From Clostridiales bacterium UBA2658 (GTDB lineage Bacteria > Bacillota > Clostridia > Oscillospirales > Oscillospiraceae): a stretch of 8,144 bases of DNA. This document shows positions 1 through 6,155 of the stretch, piece after piece; position 1 is the first letter of the stretch, and each line of letters begins with the position of its first letter. The position numbers and the translations under genes were made by a program. The DNA lies in NCBI GenBank assembly GCA_002359425.1, contig DEMY01000043.1:71067-79210 (forward strand). Direction: 5' to 3'. Under the pieces are notes generated by a model. The model ran no database searches. It saw nothing but the letters and a program-made list of their open reading frames with translations, and was not told where the DNA came from.

Positions 1-80
1 TCTATGTCATCATTGGCTTAGCTTCGCTCTGGTGCATCTCCCTGTTGTTCCGCGACAGAGGAGAGGTAGACGAAACGTAA
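1..80 (+). CDS. C-terminal end of a membrane protein (partial)
   Basis: Frame 3 is open from the window edge to a TAA at 78-80 and gives 25 residues. They begin YVIIGLASLWCISLLF, a hydrophobic stretch that would make a last transmembrane helix, followed by a charged tail RDRGEVDET typical of a cytoplasmic C-terminus after a membrane helix. A terminator-like hairpin starts 16 bases after the stop, as expected at the end of a real gene. Too little is present to name the family. The other two forward readings look less protein-like: frame 1 stops at once, and frame 2 gives an Arg-rich reading. The call rests on hydrophobicity pattern and the terminator only. Confidence 0.5.
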   Translation, partial: YVIIGLASLWCISLLFRDRGEVDET

Positions 81-95
81 CAGGGCAAAAAAAGC

Positions 96-140
96 AAAAA
101 AGGCGCCTTTCTTCATTTTTCGGGGAAAGGCGCGCTTTTT
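96..140 (+). terminator. Rho-independent terminator, possibly bidirectional
   Basis: An exact 9-bp inverted repeat, GCGCCTTTC at 103-111 and GAAAGGCGC at 125-133, has a 13-base loop. It is preceded by A-runs (87-93, 96-101) and followed by a run of five T (136-140). It sits just after the partial membrane protein gene and separates it from noc. The A-rich left flank means it could also stop transcription coming from the right, but no minus-strand gene is seen here. Confidence 0.7.
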
Positions 141-290
141 CGATTTTGCGTGTCTGCGGAATATACATGCGGGCTCCTTTTTCCGGCAGGTTTTTCACAA
201 GATATGGTGTACTATTCGACTTGTAGCCACCACATATTACGGAAAACGCGGTCCTTGCGCCGCGAAGCACTGCAAAGGAGAAGATCGAAA

Positions 291-1118
291 ATGCCTGTTT
301 TGAAAAGGACGAACCGCATCGAGCGCAGCACCATTACGTATCTGCCCGTGGACATGATCTACCCAAGCTCCGTTCAGCCGCGAAAACGCTTTCAGCAGGA
401 CGCGCTGACGGAGCTTTCGGAGAGTATTGCGCAATACGGCGTTTTAAATCCGCTGACAGTCCGAAAACGGGGCCAAAGCTATGAGCTAATCGCGGGGGAA
501 CGGCGGCTGCGCGCTGCCTCGCTCGCGGGGCTGCGCGAGGTGCCCTGCATCGTCATCGACGCGAATATGGAGGACGCGAGTCTCATCGCCCTCGTCGAAA
601 ACCTTCAGCGGCGGGACCTCGATTTCGTGGAGGAGGCCGAGGGCATTGCGCAGTTGATTCAGCTTTTCGGCATGAGCCAGGAGGAGGCCGCGCGGCGGCT
701 CGGAAAATCGCAGCCGTCCGTTGCGAACAAGCTCCGGCTTCTGCGGCTGCCAAAGGATGTTTTGGACTCCCTGCGCGACGAGGGACTGACAGAGCGCCAC
801 GGCCGCGCCCTTCTGCGCCTGCCGGAAGAGGAGCTGCAACGTGAGGCGCTAAGGGAAATGGTTTCAAAGCAAATGAATGTTTCGGCGGCGGAGGCCTATG
901 TCGAGGAGCTGCTTTCCGCCCCGCCCGGGGAAGAAAGCCCGGAGGCGCTTAAAAACAGGCGCAAGACCATGTTCGTTTTGAAGGACGTCCGCGTTTTCCT
1001 GAACACGCTCGGCCACGGACTGGATATGATGAAACAGGGCGGAATCGACGCCGACCTCCAGAAGCACGAGACCGACACGGAGCTGGTCCTGACCATCAGC
1101 ATACCGAAGCAGAAATAA
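291..1118 (+). CDS. noc: Noc-type ParB-family nucleoid occlusion / DNA-binding protein
   Basis: A 275-aa ParB/Spo0J/Noc-family protein. Such proteins are CTP-binding DNA clamps that load at a palindromic site; Noc keeps the division septum off the nucleoid, while ParB acts in chromosome segregation. Visible motifs are GERRLRA (residues 69-75) and ENLQRRDL (103-110) of the N-terminal CTP-binding domain, then a helix-turn-helix around 127-150. The C-terminal part (about 226-273) ends in ISIPK. Four positions said to separate Noc from ParB read Q141, K147, R152 and R169, three of them as in Noc and one a conservative Lys-to-Arg change, so I favour Noc. The ATG at 291 is chosen because AAAGGAG lies at 274-280; an in-frame ATG at 150 would overlap non-coding-looking sequence. 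The only -10-like sequences seen upstream are weak (TATACA 162-167, TACTAT 210-215). There is no parA partner in the window. The N-terminus lacks an obvious membrane-targeting amphipathic helix. Confidence 0.85.
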   Translation: MPVLKRTNRIERSTITYLPVDMIYPSSVQPRKRFQQDALTELSESIAQYGVLNPLTVRKRGQSYELIAGERRLRAASLAGLREVPCIVIDANMEDASLIALVENLQRRDLDFVEEAEGIAQLIQLFGMSQEEAARRLGKSQPSVANKLRLLRLPKDVLDSLRDEGLTERHGRALLRLPEEELQREALREMVSKQMNVSAAEAYVEELLSAPPGEESPEALKNRRKTMFVLKDVRVFLNTLGHGLDMMKQGGIDADLQKHETDTELVLTISIPKQK

Positions 1119-1122
1119 AGCG

Positions 1123-1159
1123 GTGCCCGGAAACAGTGCTGTTTTCCGGGCACATTTTT
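1123..1159 (+). terminator. Rho-independent terminator of noc
   Basis: A long GC-rich hairpin starts four bases after the noc stop. The 13-base arm 1123-1135 (GTGCCCGGAAACA) pairs with the 14-base arm 1140-1153 (TGTTTTCCGGGCAC), with one bulged base and a 4-base loop. A run of five T follows at 1155-1159. It makes noc a single-gene transcription unit on its downstream side and isolates xpt from it. Confidence 0.9.
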
Positions 1160-1255
1160 GTCCATCTCCGGCGAACACGGCTCGACAGAAGCGGCTTCTT
1201 TTCCCGCGTTTTACATCGAATTGACGTAAATTTGACGAAAGTGTTAACGCCTTCG

Positions 1256-1292
1256 TTCATAATCCGTTAATTTTTATTAAATATAGTATATT
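1256..1292 (+). promoter_or_regulatory. AT-rich presumed promoter region of xpt
   Basis: This is the most AT-rich stretch between the noc terminator and xpt. It holds two -10-like hexamers, TATAGT at 1282-1287 and TATATT at 1287-1292. No good -35 box sits at 16-18 bp from either; the nearest match, TTCATA at 1256-1261, is 20 bp from TATAGT. Two TTGACG boxes further up (1221-1226, 1232-1237) also have no well-spaced -10. A promoter is expected here because the noc terminator lies upstream, but the exact boxes are uncertain. Confidence 0.3.
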
Positions 1293-1327
1293 GTCTAATC
1301 CAGCGCAATCATGTAAACTAAATGAGT

Positions 1328-1362
1328 AAACGGCGATTTCCTGAGTGTGACCGCCTTTTTTT
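1328..1362 (+). terminator. Terminator-like hairpin (possible attenuator) in the xpt leader
   Basis: GGCG at 1332-1335 pairs with CGCC at 1352-1355. The stem is extended outward by A1328-A1330 against T1357-T1359 across a mismatch, and inward by a few weaker pairs. It is followed by an unbroken run of seven T (1356-1362). It lies only 18 bases before the xpt start, which is the position of an attenuator rather than of a gene-end terminator, since noc already has its own. CCGTT at 1264-1268 could compete by pairing with AACGG at 1329-1333. The stem is short, so the call is moderate. Confidence 0.45.
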
Positions 1363-1380
1363 ATTTAGGGGTGAGTAACC

Positions 1381-1953
1381 GTGCAGCTTTTAGAGGAACG
1401 TATCCGCCGCGACGGAAAGGTCAAGGATGGAAACGTTTTAAAAGTGGACAGCTTTTTAAATCACCAAATGGACGTAAAACTCTTTGGCGAAATGGCAAAG
1501 GAGTTTTATAACCTTTTTCAGAATGACAAGGTCAACAAAATCCTCACAATTGAAGCATCCGGGATAGGAATTGCCTGCATTACGGCGCAGGTATTTGACT
1601 GTCCCGTTATTTTTGCTAAGAAGAGCAAGACAAAAAACATTGCGGGCGAGGTCTATACGGCGCAGGTGGAGAGCTTCACGCACGGCGGCGTTTACGACAT
1701 CATCGTCTCCAAGGAATTTTTCGGCCCCGGCGACCGGGTTCTCATCATTGACGACTTTCTTGCAAACGGCGCGGCGCTCACAGGTCTGGCGGATATCGTG
1801 TGCCAGGCGGGAGCGGTGCCCGTCGGCGCGGGCATCGCCATAGAAAAGGCGTTTCAGCCCGGCGGCGAAATGCTGCGAAAGAAGGGCATGCGCGTCGAGT
1901 CCCTTGCGCGCATCCGTTCCATGAGTCCGGCAGGCATCGAATTTTGCCGGTAA
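1381..1953 (+). CDS. xpt: Xanthine phosphoribosyltransferase (purine salvage)
   Basis: A cytoplasmic enzyme that joins xanthine (and, less well, guanine) to PRPP to give XMP or GMP plus pyrophosphate. The 190-aa length is normal for the family. The opening residues LLEERIRRDGKVKDGNVLKV and SFLNHQ are characteristic of Xpt. The PRPP-binding motif VLIIDDFLANGAA lies at residues 120-132, and the C-terminal IEKAFQ (154-159) and VESLARI (172-178) motifs are in place. The start is GTG at 1381, backed by the ribosome binding site AGGGGTG at 1367-1373; there is no better in-frame start. The lipoprotein gene follows after 50 bp that contain only a small hairpin (TTGCC/GGCAA, 1965-1977) without a T-run, so xpt is probably cotranscribed with the importer. 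The sequence at 81-105 departs most from the Xpt sequences I remember. Regulation is likely through the leader hairpin, but no purine riboswitch is recognisable. Confidence 0.95.
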   Translation: MQLLEERIRRDGKVKDGNVLKVDSFLNHQMDVKLFGEMAKEFYNLFQNDKVNKILTIEASGIGIACITAQVFDCPVIFAKKSKTKNIAGEVYTAQVESFTHGGVYDIIVSKEFFGPGDRVLIIDDFLANGAALTGLADIVCQAGAVPVGAGIAIEKAFQPGGEMLRKKGMRVESLARIRSMSPAGIEFCR

Positions 1954-2003
1954 AAAGCGCGTTTTTGCCATTGGCAATTAAAAAATCGTATGGAGGAACA
2001 GAA

Positions 2004-3254
2004 ATGAAAAAATTCACTGCACTGCTTCTTGCGCTGGCAATGGTCTTCGCTCTCGTGGCCTGCGGCAGCAAGACGGACAGCGTCTCCCCCGCAACGTCCG
2101 GTGACGCCGCGAAGAACGCGTCCAAAGTCAAGATCGGCGTTGTCCTCGTCGGCGACGAGAACGTCGGCTATGACTCCGCTCACATTGCGGGCATCAAGGC
2201 CGCTGCCGAAGCCTGCGGCATCTCCGTCAAAGACCAGATCATCTGGAAGTACAACGTTGAGGAAAACGAAAAGTGCGCGGACGCGATCGACGACCTCGTT
2301 TCTCAGGGCTGCAACTACGTTTTCTCCGATAGCTACGGCCATCAGGACTTCATGAAGGACGCCGCTTCCAAGGACACCAACGTGACCTTTGTCTCCATGA
2401 CCGGCGACAAGGCCGCTGCTTCCGGACTCAAGAACTACAAGAACGCATTTAATGATACCTTCCAGTCCCGCTACGTCTCCGGCGTCGTTGCCGGCATGAA
2501 GCTCAAGGAGCTTGTTGACGCTGGCAAGATCTCTGCCGAAAGCAAGGATGCAAACGGCAACATCAAGATCGGCTATGTCGGCGCCTATCCGTATGCGGAG
2601 GTTGTTTCCGGCTATACTGCTTTCTATCTCGGCGTTAAGAGCATTGTCGAAAACGTCACCATGAGCGTTACCTACACAAACTCCTGGTATAACCCGACCT
2701 CCGAAGGCGAAGCGGCAAAGTCCCTCGTCGCGGACGGCTGCGTCATCATCAGCCAGCACGCCGACTCCACCGGCGCTCCCTCCGCCTGTGAGGAGCTGCT
2801 CAAGAGCGGCAAGACCGTTTACTGCGTCGGCTACAACGTCGATATGCTCTCCGTCGCGCCGACCGCTGCGCTCACAAGCGCACAGAATGACTGGAGCGTT
2901 TACTACACCTATGCGTTCAACTGCATTAAAAACGGCGAAGAGATTAAGACCGACTGGGCAGCTGGCTACGATCAGGGTGCCGTTATGATCTCCAAGCTTG
3001 GTGATTCCTGCGCTGCGGGCACCGACGCGAAGGTCAAGGAAGTGGAAGCCGGTCTCAAGGACGGTAGCCTCAAGGTCTTTGACACCGCCAAGTTTACCGT
3101 GAACGGTCAGGCGCTCACCACCTACAAGAGCAGCTCTGCCGGTCTTGAGGACAAGGAATGCATCAAAGACGGCGCTTTTGAGGAGTCCACGCTTCGCAGC
3201 GCGCCTTACTTTGACGTCCGTATCGACGGCATCAAGGAACTCAACGCAAAATAA
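2004..3254 (+). CDS. bmpA: BMP-family ABC importer substrate-binding lipoprotein (purine/nucleoside)
   Basis: A 416-aa extracellular lipoprotein of the BMP/PnrA (TmpC) family, the binding component of NupNOPQ-like nucleoside importers. It has an N-terminal signal peptide (residues 1-19) with lipobox LVAC and lipidated Cys20, then an Asp/Ser/Ala-rich linker to about residue 41. The mature domain starts VKIGVVLVGDENVGYDSAH (42-60). Other visible family features are IGYVGAYP (189-196), QHADSTGAP (251-259), VGYNVDM (275-281), DWSVYY (296-301) and AGYDQGAVMISKL (320-332). QHADS replaces the loop usual in classical nucleoside-binding BMPs and suggests a subgroup that may bind purine bases; this is inference. 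The ATG at 2004 has GGAGG at 1992-1996 and starts exactly at the signal peptide; the longer upstream frame is a shadow of xpt. Codon use is strongly biased (mostly AAG, AAC, GGC), pointing to high expression. Four genes of one importer plus xpt surround it. Confidence 0.92.
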   Translation: MKKFTALLLALAMVFALVACGSKTDSVSPATSGDAAKNASKVKIGVVLVGDENVGYDSAHIAGIKAAAEACGISVKDQIIWKYNVEENEKCADAIDDLVSQGCNYVFSDSYGHQDFMKDAASKDTNVTFVSMTGDKAAASGLKNYKNAFNDTFQSRYVSGVVAGMKLKELVDAGKISAESKDANGNIKIGYVGAYPYAEVVSGYTAFYLGVKSIVENVTMSVTYTNSWYNPTSEGEAAKSLVADGCVIISQHADSTGAPSACEELLKSGKTVYCVGYNVDMLSVAPTAALTSAQNDWSVYYTYAFNCIKNGEEIKTDWAAGYDQGAVMISKLGDSCAAGTDAKVKEVEAGLKDGSLKVFDTAKFTVNGQALTTYKSSSAGLEDKECIKDGAFEESTLRSAPYFDVRIDGIKELNAK

Positions 3255-3290
3255 AACTTTACGGACCTATGGGGCCGTCTCACAGCACTG

Positions 3291-3465
3291 GGGCGGCCCT
3301 GCCCCTGTCTTTCCTTGAAGGGCTCGCAGCAAAAACGCAAAGGCTGCGGGCGCGCGTCCGCCCTCCCAACCGGGACGGCAAAGAGGGACGCTGTGCCCGC
3401 GCCTTTGACGCGAGTCTTTCAAGGAGCGACAGGCGCATGGATAAGCCTGTCTTGCGGAGCCGCCC
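3291..3465. repeat. Long imperfect palindrome inside the importer operon (MITE/REP-like)
   Basis: GC-rich non-coding DNA between the lipoprotein and ATPase genes folds back on itself. Exact or near-exact paired arms, from outside in, are GGGCGGC 3291-3297 with GCCGCCC 3459-3465; the 24-base arms 3304-3327 and 3410-3433 (20 of 24 complementary, more with G-U pairs); CAAAGG 3338-3343 with CCTTTG 3402-3407; GCGGGC 3346-3351 with GCCCGC 3395-3400; and GCGTCC 3354-3359 with GGACGC 3386-3391. The right arm also has a private hairpin, GACAGGC 3428-3434 with GCCTGTC 3445-3451, which competes with the long pairing. There is no T-run, so it is not a standard terminator. I saw no second copy and no clear target-site duplication in the window. 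It may be a dispersed repeat or an mRNA-stabilising structure that keeps lipoprotein message above permease message. Confidence 0.7.
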
Positions 3466-3510
3466 GTTCTGGGGACTCCGCCAAACGATTTTATAAAGGG
3501 GGCACCAGCC

Positions 3511-5049
3511 ATGGAGAGCGCCGAAGCCGCCGTCCGTATGCGCGACATCACGAAGACCTTTGGTTCCGTCACCGCAAACGACAGGGTCTGGCTCGACATA
3601 TACAGGGGCGAGATACTCGCGTTGCTGGGCGAGAACGGCAGCGGAAAAACGACCCTTATGAACATGCTTGCCGGCATTTATTATCCCGATGCCGGACAAA
3701 TAACGGTAGACGGCCGGGCCGTTTCGATCCGCAGTCCGAAGGACGCCTATGATCTCGGTATCGGCATGATCCATCAGCACTTCAAGCTTGTGGATGTGTT
3801 GACCGCCGCCGAAAACATCATCCTCGGTATGCCCGGAAAAGGCCGCCTTGACATGAAGTCCGTCGATGCAAAAATTACGGAGATCTGCAAGCTCTATGGT
3901 TTTGACGTAGACCCTGAGCAGAAGGTCTACGACATGTCGGTGTCCCAGAAGCAGACGGTCGAGATTGTAAAGGTGCTTTACCGGGGCGCGGACATCCTCA
4001 TTCTGGACGAGCCGACCGCCGTTTTGACCCCGCAGGAGACGGACAAGCTCTTTGCCGTTCTGCGCAATATGCGCGCGGCGGGCAAGTCTGTCGTTATTAT
4101 TACGCACAAGCTGCATGAGGTCGAGGAACTATCCGACCGCGTTGCGATTTTACGCCGCGGCCAGTTTGTAGGCGATATGCCCACCAACCAGACGAACGCC
4201 GCTGAAATGACGAATATGATGGTCGGCCGTCCGGTCGAACTCAACATCGAGCGCCCCGAACCGAAGGATCCGAAGCCCCGTATTGTCGTTCAGGATCTTA
4301 CGGTGAAGGACATTGACGGCGTCACGAAACTCGAAAATGTCTCTTTTACGGCAAATTCTGGCGAAATTCTCGGCATTGCCGGCATCTCCGGCTGCGGGCA
4401 AAAGGAGCTTTTGGAAGCGGTTGCCGGTTTGCAGCCGGTCGAAGCAGGCTCTATCACCTATATCGATCCGCAGAGCGGCGAAAAGGAGGAGCTGATCGGC
4501 AAGGACCCACGCGCCATCAGCGCGATGGGCGTTGCGCTCTCCTTCGTTCCCGAGGACCGGCTCGGCATGGGCCTTGTCGGCAGCATGGACCTCACCGACA
4601 ATATGATGCTCCGCTCTTTCCGGCGCGGGCGCTCCTTCTTTGCCGACCGTAAAACGCCGCATGAGCTGGCCGAGCGCGTTGTGGACGAACTGGAGGTCAA
4701 CACCCCCGGCGTTTCGACCCCGGTGCGCAAGCTTTCCGGCGGCAACGTACAGAAGGTGCTCGTTGGCCGCGAGATTGCCTCCGCCCCGACCGTCCTTATG
4801 ACGGCATACGCCGTGCGCGGGCTCGATATCAACTCCTCCTATACGATCTATGAGCTTATCAACCAGCAGAAGGAAAAAGGCGTCGCCGTTTTGTATGTTG
4901 GCGAGGACCTCGACGTGCTTTTGGAGCTATGCGACCGCATCCTCGTTTTGTGCGGCGGAAAGGTAAGCGGCATTGTTGAAGGCCGCGGCGCTGAAAAACG
5001 TGCCGTGGGCATGATGATGACGCAACTCGGAGGGGAGGCGGCGGAATGA
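3511..5049 (+). CDS. ABC importer ATPase with two nucleotide-binding domains (NupO/YufO-type)
   Basis: A 512-aa cytoplasmic ATPase that powers the BMP-type importer; two ABC domains are fused, as is normal for this family. The N-domain has Walker A GENGSGKTT (40-48), Q-loop Q89, signature MSVSQKQ (142-148), Walker B ILILDEP (162-168) and H-loop H199. The C-domain has a degenerate Walker A (GISGCGQK, 291-298), a consensus signature LSGGN (408-412), a degenerate Walker B (VLMTAYA, 428-434), RGLD (436-439), and EDLD (465-468) in place of the H-loop. One consensus ATP site is therefore expected, from the N-domain Walker A with the C-domain LSGGN, and one degenerate site. The ATG at 3511 follows AAAGGGGG (3495-3502); Met10 at 3538 is a possible alternative start. 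The gene starts 256 bp after the lipoprotein stop, beyond the palindrome, and its TGA overlaps the next ATG. Confidence 0.95.
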   Translation: MESAEAAVRMRDITKTFGSVTANDRVWLDIYRGEILALLGENGSGKTTLMNMLAGIYYPDAGQITVDGRAVSIRSPKDAYDLGIGMIHQHFKLVDVLTAAENIILGMPGKGRLDMKSVDAKITEICKLYGFDVDPEQKVYDMSVSQKQTVEIVKVLYRGADILILDEPTAVLTPQETDKLFAVLRNMRAAGKSVVIITHKLHEVEELSDRVAILRRGQFVGDMPTNQTNAAEMTNMMVGRPVELNIERPEPKDPKPRIVVQDLTVKDIDGVTKLENVSFTANSGEILGIAGISGCGQKELLEAVAGLQPVEAGSITYIDPQSGEKEELIGKDPRAISAMGVALSFVPEDRLGMGLVGSMDLTDNMMLRSFRRGRSFFADRKTPHELAERVVDELEVNTPGVSTPVRKLSGGNVQKVLVGREIASAPTVLMTAYAVRGLDINSSYTIYELINQQKEKGVAVLYVGEDLDVLLELCDRILVLCGGKVSGIVEGRGAEKRAVGMMMTQLGGEAAE

Positions 5050-6155
5050 ATAAGAAAGCGAAACAGCCGCTTCTGCGTATCGCGAAGCGGGAGACTATGC
5101 CTGCATGGCAGGCGTGGGGTATCCGTCTCTTGGGTCTGCTCGCCGGTTTTGCCGTGTGTGCGATTGTTATTTACGCAATGGTCAAGCTCGATCCGCTGAA
5201 GGTCTACGGCGCCATGTGGCGCGGCGCTTTCGGCACCCCGCGCAGAAGCTGGATGAGCATCCGCGACACGATGATGCTTTTGTGCATCGCCGTTGGTCTT
5301 GCCCCGGCGTTCAAAATGCGCTTTTGGAACATCGGCGCAGAGGGACAGGTCCTTGTCGGCGGCATCGTCACCGCAGCCGTCATGATCTATGGCGGAAACA
5401 GTCTGCCGACCTGGCTGCTGCTTGTTCTCTCCTCGGTTGTGAGCATTGCGGCGGGCGCGGTCTGGGGCCTGATTCCTGCCTTCTTCAAGGCGCGCTGGGA
5501 GACAAATGAGACGCTTTTTACCCTCATGATGAACTACGTCGCCATTCAAATTACCTCGTTTTTCGTTGCCAAGTGGGAAAACCCCTACGGCTCCAATACC
5601 GTCGGCGTTATCAACCAGCAAACGAAAGCGGGCTGGTTCCCGGAGATATTCGGCCAGCAGTATATGCTGAACGTCATTCTGGTCATAGCCGTGACCGTTT
5701 TCATGTACGTTTACCTGCGCGATTCAAAGCATGGCTATGAAATCTCCGTCGTCGGCGAATCAGAGCGCACCGCGCGCTATATCGGCATCGACGTCAAACG
5801 CGTCGTTCTGCGAACGATGCTTCTTTCCGGCGGCGTGTGCGGCCTGTCCGGCTTTCTGGCTGTTGCGGGCGCGTCCCACACCATCTCCATCAGCACGGCC
5901 GGCGGGCGTGGATTTACGGCTATCATTGTCGCGTGGCTCGCAAAATTCAACACCTTTGTAATGATTCTGGTCGCGACGCTTCTGGTGTTCTTTGAAAAAG
6001 GCGCGATTCAGATCGCCTCGCAGTACAATCTCGACGATGCCGCCTCGCAGATGATCGAGGGCATTGTTTTGTTCTTTATTCTCGGCAGCGAGTTTTTCAT
6101 CAACTACCGTACGATCTGGCGTAAAAAAACGCAGGAGGAGGTCACGGAGAAATGA
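5046..6155 (+). CDS. ABC importer permease 1 (NupP-type, BMP transporter)
   Basis: A 369-aa integral membrane protein of the BPD_transp_2/LivH-like permease fold, one half of the importer's channel. A cytoplasmic basic N-terminus is followed by about nine or ten hydrophobic segments, the clearest near 27-47, 74-90, 103-116, 121-145, 157-175, 206-224, 255-275, 288-318 and 336-352. WNIGAEGQ (94-101) and NETLFTLMMNYVA (154-166) are hallmarks of this permease family. The loop GESERTARYIGID (237-249) lies where the family contacts the ATPase. The start ATG at 5046 overlaps the ATPase stop (ATGA), giving translational coupling, with AGGGGAGG in the ATPase 3' end at 5030-5037. The gene ends in another ATGA overlap with permease 2. 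Length and features look intact. Confidence 0.95.
   Translation: MNKKAKQPLLRIAKRETMPAWQAWGIRLLGLLAGFAVCAIVIYAMVKLDPLKVYGAMWRGAFGTPRRSWMSIRDTMMLLCIAVGLAPAFKMRFWNIGAEGQVLVGGIVTAAVMIYGGNSLPTWLLLVLSSVVSIAAGAVWGLIPAFFKARWETNETLFTLMMNYVAIQITSFFVAKWENPYGSNTVGVINQQTKAGWFPEIFGQQYMLNVILVIAVTVFMYVYLRDSKHGYEISVVGESERTARYIGIDVKRVVLRTMLLSGGVCGLSGFLAVAGASHTISISTAGGRGFTAIIVAWLAKFNTFVMILVATLLVFFEKGAIQIASQYNLDDAASQMIEGIVLFFILGSEFFINYRTIWRKKTQEEVTEK

Noticed and set aside
150..290. Upstream extension of the noc reading frame from the ATG at 150
   Set aside because: The added 47 residues do not resemble a ParB/Noc N-terminus, the region has no ribosome binding site for 150, and a good one precedes 291.
1123..1153. 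Noc-binding site in the noc terminator arms (CCCGGAAA / TTTTCCGGG)
   Set aside because: It shares only part of ATTTCCCGGGAAAT, each arm is asymmetric, and the repeat is fully explained as a terminator hairpin. No good parS or NBS was found elsewhere in the window.
1255..1350. Purine (guanine/adenine) riboswitch before xpt
   Set aside because: TTCATAATCCG at 1256-1266 resembles the start of the aptamer, but the ATATGG loop, the TTTCTACC joining segment and the expected three-way stem pairing are missing.
1965..1977. Terminator between xpt and the lipoprotein gene
   Set aside because: The TTGCC/GGCAA hairpin has only 5 bp and is followed by A-rich, not T-rich, sequence.
1854..2759. Long minus-strand open frame (301 codons) opposite xpt and the lipoprotein gene
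   Set aside because: It lies opposite two well-identified genes, has no family resemblance and reads as low-complexity Val/Asp/Ala-rich sequence, the usual antisense shadow of biased GC-rich codons.
3269..3496. Plus-strand small open frames inside the palindrome region
   Set aside because: Arg/Ala/Gly-rich readings in several frames come from the GC-rich fold-back sequence; none has a convincing ribosome binding site or protein-like pattern.
3280..4116. Minus-strand open frame of 278 codons covering the palindrome and the start of the ATPase gene
   Set aside because: It is antisense to the ABC ATPase Walker A region and continues through the palindrome; no ribosome binding site or recognisable domain.
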